This document shows, piece after piece, positions 1-4,735 of a stretch of 6,757 nt of DNA. The stretch comes from Cytophagaceae bacterium (GTDB taxonomy: Bacteria > Bacteroidota > Bacteroidia > Cytophagales > Cytophagaceae), in NCBI GenBank assembly GCA_021151805.1, contig JAGKWN010000157.1:1-6757 (forward strand), read 5' to 3'. The first letter of the stretch is position 1. Every line of letters begins with the position of its first letter. The position numbers and the translations under genes were made by a program. The notes beneath the pieces were generated by a model. The model was not told where the DNA came from. It ran no database searches and saw nothing but the letters and a program-made list of their open reading frames with translations.

Positions 1-48
1 GAATTAATTCAAGCCTTTTTGTTTTTTCAGGATAAGTTATTTTCAATT

Positions 49-76
49 TATAACTCATAATTTATAATTCATAATT
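49..76. repeat. AT-rich 14-bp tandem repeat downstream of dnaB
   Basis: Two head-to-tail copies of TATAAYTCATAATT (49-62 and 63-76) differ at one base, C or T at the sixth position. They end four bases before the dnaB stop codon and so lie in the dnaB 3' untranslated region. The rest of 1-79 is AT-rich with poly-T patches. I see no GC-containing hairpin followed by a T-run on the minus strand that would serve as a classical terminator. Similar short AT-rich repeats are, from memory, common between genes in this phylum; any function is unknown. Confidence 0.6.
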
Positions 77-79
77 CTT

Positions 80-1618
80 TTAGAACGGCGCCGGTCCATC
101 ATCATCTCCGCCGAAGTCATTCACCTTACTACCCAACGTTTGTCCGCCAAAGAACTTATTCTGGTCGCCGCTCCAGTTGTTATCCATATCAATGAAGTCG
201 CCGCCAAGATCCGCAAACTTCGTAAACTTACCAATATATTTCAGCTTCACTGTCTCCAGCGATCCGTTACGGTGTTTCGCAATAATTACTTCGCCGGTAC
301 CCGCTGTAGGGTTTCCTTCCTCATCCTGTTCAATCTTATAGTATTCCGGACGGTACAGGAACATAACGATATCGGCATCCTGTTCGATCGCACCAGATTC
401 ACGCAAATCTGAAAGCTGCGGACGTTTATCACCACCACGGGATTCAACCGCACGACTCAACTGAGACAGTGCAATCACCGGTACTTCCAGCTCTTTTGCC
501 AAACCTTTCAATGCTCTGGAGATCGCAGAAATCTCCTGCTCACGGTTACCACCGCCTCCTTTGTTACTGGTATCGGCCGACATCAGCTGCAAGTAATCAA
601 TAATGATCATTTGGATATCATTACGCGATTTCAAACGACGTGCCTTGGTTCTCAACTCACGGATTGATAAACCCGGAGTATCATCAATGTATATTGGTGC
701 AGAGGTCAACGGAGAAATCTTAGAGTGGAGCTGTTGCCACTCATACTCTTCCAGTTTCCCAGTTTTGATTTTATAACTATCCAGTTCAGCTTCCGATGCA
801 ATCAAACGATTCACCAGCTGAACCGCAGACATCTCCAATGAAAATAAGGCAATCGGCTTTTTAAAATCTACTGCTGCATTACGCATGGCAGACAAGACAA
901 AGGCTGTCTTTCCCATACCCGGACGGGCAGCAATAATAACCAAATCACTTTTCTGAAAGCCGGAAGTAACCCGATCCAGATCCGCTAAACCACTAGGCAC
1001 ACCGGTTAAGCCGTCTGCCTGGTCTTTCTTTTCCGCAAGTTCTTTCAATGCCTGTCCGATAAGGCTTCGCATTTCCGAATAATTTTTACGAATGTTTGAT
1101 TCAGAAACTTCGTATAGATCTTTTTCAGTTTTATCCAACAGTTCAAAAACGTCTGTTGTATCTTCATAGGCATCCTTATGAATCTTGGAAGCAATAGTGA
1201 TCAGGTTACGCTTGATCGATTGTTCTGAAACAATACGCGCGTGAAATTCAATATTAGCTGCCGAACTGACTTTTGTAGTCAATTCAGTGATGTAATATGC
1301 ACCGCCTACAAATTCCAGCTCTGCTTTTGAACGCAGATGATTCACAACCGTGATCAAATCAACCGGTTCAGAACGGTCAAACAATTCCAGAACTGCCAGG
1401 TATATTTTCTGATGCGCTTCTTTATAAAAGCTTTCAGGTTTTAAAATATCAATCACTGACGTAAGGGCATCTCTTTCCAATAAGAGTGCACCTAGTACAG
1501 CTTCTTCAACTTCCAATGCCTGGGGCGGCAATTTTCCCATTGACGATAGCAAATCGGTTGCTATCGTATTTTTAGCTACAAATCCGGTAGACTTCGTTCT
1601 CGATTTTCCAAACTCCAT
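80..1618 (-). CDS. dnaB: Replicative DNA helicase DnaB
   Basis: Hexameric ATP-driven helicase that unwinds DNA 5'-3' ahead of the replication fork and interacts with primase. The 512 aa show the full two-domain layout. The DnaB N-terminal helical domain spans about residues 29-131 (KLPPQALEVEEAVLGALL), followed by a linker and then the RecA-like motor domain from about 203 to 470. Visible motor elements are Walker A ARPGMGKTA (231-239), catalytic glutamate E262 in FSLEMS, Walker B IIIDYLQL (338-345), SQL (385-387), the DLRESGAIEQDAD motif (404-416) and the arginine-finger segment KHRNG (R450). No intein interrupts it. An extra tail of about 40 residues, Gly/Asp/Asn-rich, ends in DDDGPAPF and resembles the SSB C-terminal tip. 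The ATG at 1618 gives a 26-residue lead before Met27, where conserved sequence begins. Met27 (codon 1538-1540) is a possible alternative start, because a promoter -7 element lies only 4 bp upstream of 1618. The gene is divergent from the Mur ligase gene. Confidence 0.97.
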   Translation of the reverse strand: MEFGKSRTKSTGFVAKNTIATDLLSSMGKLPPQALEVEEAVLGALLLERDALTSVIDILKPESFYKEAHQKIYLAVLELFDRSEPVDLITVVNHLRSKAELEFVGGAYYITELTTKVSSAANIEFHARIVSEQSIKRNLITIASKIHKDAYEDTTDVFELLDKTEKDLYEVSESNIRKNYSEMRSLIGQALKELAEKKDQADGLTGVPSGLADLDRVTSGFQKSDLVIIAARPGMGKTAFVLSAMRNAAVDFKKPIALFSLEMSAVQLVNRLIASEAELDSYKIKTGKLEEYEWQQLHSKISPLTSAPIYIDDTPGLSIRELRTKARRLKSRNDIQMIIIDYLQLMSADTSNKGGGGNREQEISAISRALKGLAKELEVPVIALSQLSRAVESRGGDKRPQLSDLRESGAIEQDADIVMFLYRPEYYKIEQDEEGNPTAGTGEVIIAKHRNGSLETVKLKYIGKFTKFADLGGDFIDMDNNWSGDQNKFFGGQTLGSKVNDFGGDDDGPAPF

Positions 1619-1622
1619 ACTC

Positions 1623-1630
1623 CAAATATA
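1623..1630 (-). promoter_or_regulatory. Candidate -7 promoter element for dnaB
   Basis: Read on the minus strand the bases are TATATTTG, a perfect match to the Bacteroidota -7 consensus TAnnTTTG. No well-placed -33 TTTG is present: the nearest TTG-type candidates sit 15 and 27 bp upstream, outside the usual spacing of about 17-23. If used, transcription would begin at about the first base of the dnaB ATG. That implies a leaderless message or translation from Met27. Confidence 0.35.
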
Positions 1631-1692
1631 GTTCTAATTCTTAAGCAAAACGGGCAGCAAATTATGAGACTCCTCACAACTTATTAGTCCAC

Positions 1693-1701
1693 TTACCCAC
1701 A
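1693..1701 (+). promoter_or_regulatory. DnaA-box-like 9-mer (TTACCCACA)
   Basis: Differs from TTATCCACA only at position 4. First of three same-orientation near-matches in the dnaB / Mur ligase intergenic region. Assignment rests on sequence similarity alone. Confidence 0.35.
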
Positions 1702-1770
1702 GACTTTCAACACATCTGCACATTACGTAAACATTAGCCTGAGATTAAAATTCAGTTATTCCCGGCATAC

Positions 1771-1779
1771 TTATCAACA
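1771..1779 (+). promoter_or_regulatory. DnaA-box-like 9-mer (TTATCAACA)
   Basis: Differs from TTATCCACA only at position 6. Second of three same-orientation near-matches, 69 bp after the first and 14 bp before the third. Confidence 0.4.
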
Positions 1780-1793
1780 CACGTCATTTTCCT

Positions 1794-1802
1794 TTATCCA
1801 CT
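1794..1802 (+). promoter_or_regulatory. DnaA-box-like 9-mer (TTATCCACT)
   Basis: Differs from TTATCCACA only at the last base. It overlaps by one base the TTTG (1802-1805) proposed as the -33 element of the Mur ligase promoter. A bound DnaA would therefore be positioned to block or modulate that promoter. Confidence 0.45.
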
Positions 1803-1835
1803 TTGATTATTTTATCACGATTTCTTCTATTTTTG
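1802..1835 (+). promoter_or_regulatory. Bacteroidota-type promoter of the Mur ligase-exonuclease operon
   Basis: TTTG at 1802-1805 and TATTTTTG at 1828-1835 match the -33 TTTG and -7 TAnnTTTG elements, with a 22-bp spacer that is within the reported range. Transcription should begin near 1839-1841, about 15 nt before the ATG at 1855. This placement argues against an upstream TTG start at 1837, which would lie at or before the transcription start. Confidence 0.6.
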
Positions 1836-1854
1836 TTTGATTACTATTCATAAA

Positions 1855-3231
1855 ATGGCAAATAAAAGAGTTCATTTCATTGCTATCGGAGGCGCAGTCA
1901 TGCACAATCTGGCATTAGCATTACATCATAAAGGATATCACGTTAGCGGTTCTGACGACGAAATTTTCGAGCCCTCCAAAACACGATTAGCTGCATACAA
2001 TCTTTTACCGGCCGAAATGGGTTGGTTTCCTGAAAAAATAACTACTGATCTTGAAGCTGTCATTCTGGGTATGCATGCCCGTAATGACAACCCGGAGCTG
2101 CAAAAAGCAAAGGAACTTGGCCTTAAAATCTATTCATTCCCGGAATACATTTACGAACAGTCAAAAGACAAACAACGCATTGTGATTGCCGGCAGTCATG
2201 GTAAAACAACCATTACTTCGATGATCATGCACGTTCTGAAAACACACAAGCGTAAGTTTGATTACCTGGTAGGTGCAAAGTTGGAAGGCTTTGATACGAT
2301 GGTACAAATCACAGATGATGCACCGATCATCATCATTGAAGGTGATGAGTATTTAACATCACCGCTTGACCTGACACCTAAATTCCTGCATTACCATCAC
2401 CACATTGGTTTGATCAGCGGGGTGGCCTGGGATCACATCAACGTATACCCTACGTTCGAAGAATATGTAAAACAATTTGATGCGTTTGCAGACTCTACCC
2501 CGAAAGGTGGAATTTTAATTTACAGTGCTTCAGATGACCTTGCAACACTAATTGGCGACAAGCCAAGACCAGATGTTCAATCCATTCCGTATTCAACACC
2601 GAAGCACGAAATCATTAATGGTATCACCTACTTACTGGCAGATAAAGAAAAAGTAGAACTTGAAGTTTTTGGTAAGCACAATCTGAAAAATATCAATGCT
2701 GCTAAAAATGTTTGTTTAAAGATTGGCATTACAGAAGCCATGTTCCACGATGCGATCAAAACATTCAAAGGCGCTGCGAACCGCCTGGAAATTCTGGGCA
2801 GAGGTAAAAATAATGTAGTGTTCAAAGATTTTGCACACGCGCCATCCAAGCTGAAAGCCACGTCAAAGGCAGTAAAGAAGCAATTCGCAGACCGTAAACT
2901 GGTCGGTGTACTTGAACTGCACACGTTCAGCAGTCTGAATAAAGATTTTCTTTCTCAATACAAAGACACGTACAAAGCACCGGACGAACCGATCGTTTAC
3001 TTCAATCCGGAAACCGTTAAACACAAGCGTCTGGAAGAAATCACAGAGCAGGATATCATTGCAGCCTTCGACAATCCTAAATTGAAGGTATTTACAGATA
3101 GCAAAAAGCTTGAAGCATTTCTCTTTGCACACGACTGGAAGCAAAGCAATTTACTTCTTATGAGCTCCGGAAATTTCGGCGGCATCGACTTAAAACAATT
3201 AACTACACACGTTCTGAATCAAAACGCATAA
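1855..3231 (+). CDS. mpl: Mpl-like Mur ligase (UDP-MurNAc:tripeptide ligase family)
   Basis: Predicted cytoplasmic ATP-dependent amide ligase. Mpl joins recycled L-Ala-gamma-D-Glu-meso-DAP to UDP-N-acetylmuramate, returning murein peptide to precursor synthesis. The 458 aa show all three Mur domains. An N-terminal Rossmann-like UDP-binding part carries IAIGGAVMHNLA (about 9-20) and SGSD. The central ATPase has the P-loop GSHGKTT (113-119), EGDEY (162-166) and the WDHINVYPTFEEY segment (192-204). Further on come GKHNLKNINAA (273-283), RLEILG and DFAHAPSK (325-332) leading into the C-terminal domain, which ends MSSGNFGGI. The last motif and overall alignment favour Mpl over MurC. The C-terminal substrate loop differs from E. 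coli Mpl (LELHTFSSLN in place of EPRSNTM), so the exact peptide substrate is inferred. I chose the ATG at 1855 over the in-frame TTG at 1837 because of the promoter position. No Shine-Dalgarno is seen. It overlaps the exonuclease gene by one base and is likely co-transcribed with it. Confidence 0.85.
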   Translation: MANKRVHFIAIGGAVMHNLALALHHKGYHVSGSDDEIFEPSKTRLAAYNLLPAEMGWFPEKITTDLEAVILGMHARNDNPELQKAKELGLKIYSFPEYIYEQSKDKQRIVIAGSHGKTTITSMIMHVLKTHKRKFDYLVGAKLEGFDTMVQITDDAPIIIIEGDEYLTSPLDLTPKFLHYHHHIGLISGVAWDHINVYPTFEEYVKQFDAFADSTPKGGILIYSASDDLATLIGDKPRPDVQSIPYSTPKHEIINGITYLLADKEKVELEVFGKHNLKNINAAKNVCLKIGITEAMFHDAIKTFKGAANRLEILGRGKNNVVFKDFAHAPSKLKATSKAVKKQFADRKLVGVLELHTFSSLNKDFLSQYKDTYKAPDEPIVYFNPETVKHKRLEEITEQDIIAAFDNPKLKVFTDSKKLEAFLFAHDWKQSNLLLMSSGNFGGIDLKQLTTHVLNQNA

Positions 3232-4085
3232 TGACTACAGATCAACTTCCCTTATTCGATGCTGGCAATGCTTTTAAGATGAAGCTTAATAAACCAATAG
3301 CATTCTTTGATCTGGAAACTACAGGTGTAAATATTTCTACCGACCGCATCATTGAAATTTGTATTGTGCGCGTTTCACCGCCGGATGAAAAGGTAGAAGT
3401 CAAAACATTTCGCGTAAATCCCGGTATACCTATCCCCGATCAATCAAGCGCCATACACGGCATCTATGATAAAGATGTTGCTGACAAGCCATTATTCCCC
3501 GAGATTGCACAGCAGGTCAATCAGTTTATGAAAGATTGTGATCTGGGTGGTTTTAACAGCATACGTTTTGACATTCCTCTATTGATAGAAGAGTTTTTCC
3601 GCGCAGGAATTGAATTTGACATCACCAAAAGAAAGCTGATTGATTCGCAACGTATTTTCCATTTAATGGAACCGCGTACGCTTGGCGCTGCTTATAAATT
3701 CTACTGCAACAAAGATCTTGAGAACGCACACAGTGCCGAAGCAGATACACTGGCAACCTATTACATTTTAAAAGCACAGATTGAAAAATATGCCAATAAG
3801 CAAGTAAAAGATGCAGAAGGCAGAGTATCTGTACCAATCAAAAATGATATGCATGTATTGCATGAATTTTCTGTGGGCAATATGGTTGACCTTGCCGGAC
3901 GTATGATCATGAGTGATAAAGGAGAAGAGCTTTTCAATTTCGGGAAGTACAAAGGCATGAAAGTGAAAGATACACTGGCAAAAGATCCTATGTATTATGA
4001 CTGGATCATGAAAGGCGATTTTCCGCAGGACACCAAGAAAAAGCTTACCCAGATCAAATTAAAAAATTTTGGAGGCTTGAAATAA
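3231..4085 (+). CDS. DEDDh 3'-5' exonuclease, DnaQ/ExoX-like
   Basis: Predicted metal-dependent 3'-5' exonuclease of the DnaQ superfamily, for DNA proofreading, repair or mismatch excision. The 284 aa hold the nuclease domain at about 22-185. All five DEDDh residues are visible: D27 and E29 in FFDLETTG, D114 in FNSIRFDIPLL, and H167 and D172 in AHSAEAD. A second small domain at about 234-278 has the pattern FNFGKYKGMKV...DPMYYDWIMKGDFP, which resembles the C-terminal module of exonuclease X-like proteins. The first 16 residues precede the nuclease fold and contain QLPLF (5-9), like a beta-clamp-binding pentapeptide. The ATG overlaps the preceding stop (TAATG), which suggests translational coupling and supports this start over Met17. 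It could serve as the polymerase III epsilon-type proofreader or as a separate repair nuclease; sequence alone does not decide. No polymerase domain or GIY-YIG domain is fused to it. Confidence 0.9.
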   Translation: MTTDQLPLFDAGNAFKMKLNKPIAFFDLETTGVNISTDRIIEICIVRVSPPDEKVEVKTFRVNPGIPIPDQSSAIHGIYDKDVADKPLFPEIAQQVNQFMKDCDLGGFNSIRFDIPLLIEEFFRAGIEFDITKRKLIDSQRIFHLMEPRTLGAAYKFYCNKDLENAHSAEADTLATYYILKAQIEKYANKQVKDAEGRVSVPIKNDMHVLHEFSVGNMVDLAGRMIMSDKGEELFNFGKYKGMKVKDTLAKDPMYYDWIMKGDFPQDTKKKLTQIKLKNFGGLK

Positions 4086-4128
4086 TCTGCGTTTAAATGC
4101 TTTAAAGCCATATAAATTCAATCTTTTG

Positions 4129-4169
4129 AAAAGTCTCTGTTTGAATAAAAACTAACAGAGACTTTTTTT
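4129..4169 (+). terminator. Intrinsic terminator of the Mur ligase-exonuclease operon
   Basis: A perfect 13-bp inverted repeat (arms 4129-4141 and 4154-4166, core AGTCTCTGTT / AACAGAGACT) encloses a 12-nt loop and runs into seven T residues (4163-4169). It lies 43 nt after the exonuclease stop codon. Confidence 0.88.
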
Positions 4170-4195
4170 CGTTTAAGATGATAAGATTAAACAAG

Positions 4196-4202
4196 AAGGA
4201 GG
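4196..4202 (+). promoter_or_regulatory. Strong Shine-Dalgarno of the small membrane protein gene
   Basis: AAGGAGG sits six bases before the ATG at 4209, an ideal match and spacing to the 16S anti-Shine-Dalgarno. It fixes the start at 4209 rather than the in-frame TTG at 4203, which directly abuts it. None of the other four genes here has such a site, and ribosomes of this phylum generally do not rely on one. Confidence 0.75.
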
Positions 4203-4208
4203 TTGATT

Positions 4209-4460
4209 ATGAAAAAGCACTTACTCCGTATTCTGGCCTTATTGTTATTTTCGATTGCAGGAGTACACGTTATGTTCCATGCATTTATGAAAGGTAATGT
4301 AAAAGAATTATTGCCTTTAAAAATTTCACCGCGTGCACCTACAGAAAATAATATCCCTGCCAACAAAAACAAGTATCCAATTCAACAGCTGAAAAGAATA
4401 TATCTCTTTGAGCATATTCATAAGAGTGTTGAAAAAGGTAAAAAGGGTATAACATCGTAA
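4209..4460 (+). CDS. Small membrane-anchored or secreted protein, unknown function
   Basis: I do not recognise this 83-aa protein. It begins MKKHLLR, followed by a hydrophobic stretch at about residues 8-26 (ILALLLFSIAGVHVMF) with a positive-inside start. It should be either a signal anchor or an uncleaved signal; no convincing signal peptidase site or lipobox cysteine is present, and the protein has no cysteine at all. A polar, proline- and asparagine-rich linker (about 36-57) follows, then a basic tail (about 53-83) with eight Lys/Arg and a possible amphipathic helix, IQQLKRIYLFEHIHKSV. Expression is supported by the Shine-Dalgarno sequence at 4196-4202 and by terminators on both sides, making it a likely single-gene unit. 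I could not find a matching -33/-7 promoter between the upstream terminator and the gene. It could alternatively be the small coding part of a regulatory transcript. Confidence 0.65.
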   Translation: MKKHLLRILALLLFSIAGVHVMFHAFMKGNVKELLPLKISPRAPTENNIPANKNKYPIQQLKRIYLFEHIHKSVEKGKKGITS

Positions 4461-4467
4461 GAATAGG

Positions 4468-4507
4468 AAACAAGTATTGTAAGAAATTGCAATACTTGTT
4501 TTTTTTT
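4468..4507 (+). terminator. Intrinsic terminator of the small membrane protein gene
   Basis: A 12-bp inverted repeat (arms 4468-4479 and 4490-4501, core CAAGTATTG / CAATACTTG) has a 10-nt loop and ends in nine T residues (4499-4507). It starts 8 nt after the stop codon. The T-run orientation indicates plus-strand termination. Confidence 0.87.
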
Positions 4508-4534
4508 GCCCCATCCAAGACTACATACCAATCA

Positions 4535-4553
4535 CATTTACAATCATTTACAA
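4535..4553. repeat. Tandem CATTTACAA 9-mers upstream of glgB
   Basis: CATTTACAA occurs at 4535-4543 and again at 4545-4553, giving a 10-bp period, about one helical turn. Two sites on one face of the helix could bind a dimeric regulator, but the sequence is short and AT-rich, so chance is possible. Confidence 0.3.
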
Positions 4554-4601
4554 GCAAACCATCGATTCCCTACAAATACCTGTACACATTTTCATTTTTT
4601 G

Positions 4602-4633
4602 TTAGCTACTTCGCCATTAAAAATTTATTTTAG
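4602..4633 (+). promoter_or_regulatory. Weak candidate promoter for glgB
   Basis: TATTTTAG at 4626-4633 matches TAnnTTTG at seven of eight positions, counting the free positions. Possible upstream elements are a poor TTAG at 4602-4605 (20-bp spacer) or a better TTTG at 4598-4601 with a long 24-bp spacer. It would give a leader of roughly 95 nt. No better promoter was found between 4508 and 4735. Confidence 0.22.
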
Positions 4634-4705
4634 TAGAGACTATACAAGCCTGAGTTGGCCGTACCGTCAGTGTATATGATAAACTGATTGCTGTCGGGTT
4701 TGAAA

Positions 4706-4727
4706 AAATTTTTACGCGAAAGAATTT
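4706..4727 (+). other. AT-rich hairpin just upstream of the glgB start
   Basis: AAATTTTT (4706-4713) can pair with AAGAATTT (4720-4727) through eight base pairs including one G-U, around a six-base loop ACGCGA. It ends eight bases before the ATG. The stem is weak because it has no G-C pair, so any role in translation control is speculative. Confidence 0.25.
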
Positions 4728-4735
4728 AGAATACG

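Noticed and set aside
140..412. 90-aa open frame on the plus strand inside dnaB
   Set aside because: Antisense to the conserved end of the DnaB motor domain; composition looks like a frame shadow.
1837..1854. TTG start extending the Mur ligase by six residues
   Set aside because: The TTG sits at or before the predicted transcription start, and the family usually begins close to the ATG at 1855.
1619..1854. A full chromosomal replication origin
   Set aside because: Only three imperfect DnaA-like boxes and a modest AT-rich stretch are present. There is no dense box array and no neighbouring dnaA or dnaN, so I call only possible DnaA sites.
4187..4557. Minus-strand frames opposite the small membrane protein gene
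   Set aside because: Several overlapping frames cross the plus-strand terminator, have no start signals and show no family resemblance; the plus-strand frame has a strong Shine-Dalgarno and a matching terminator.
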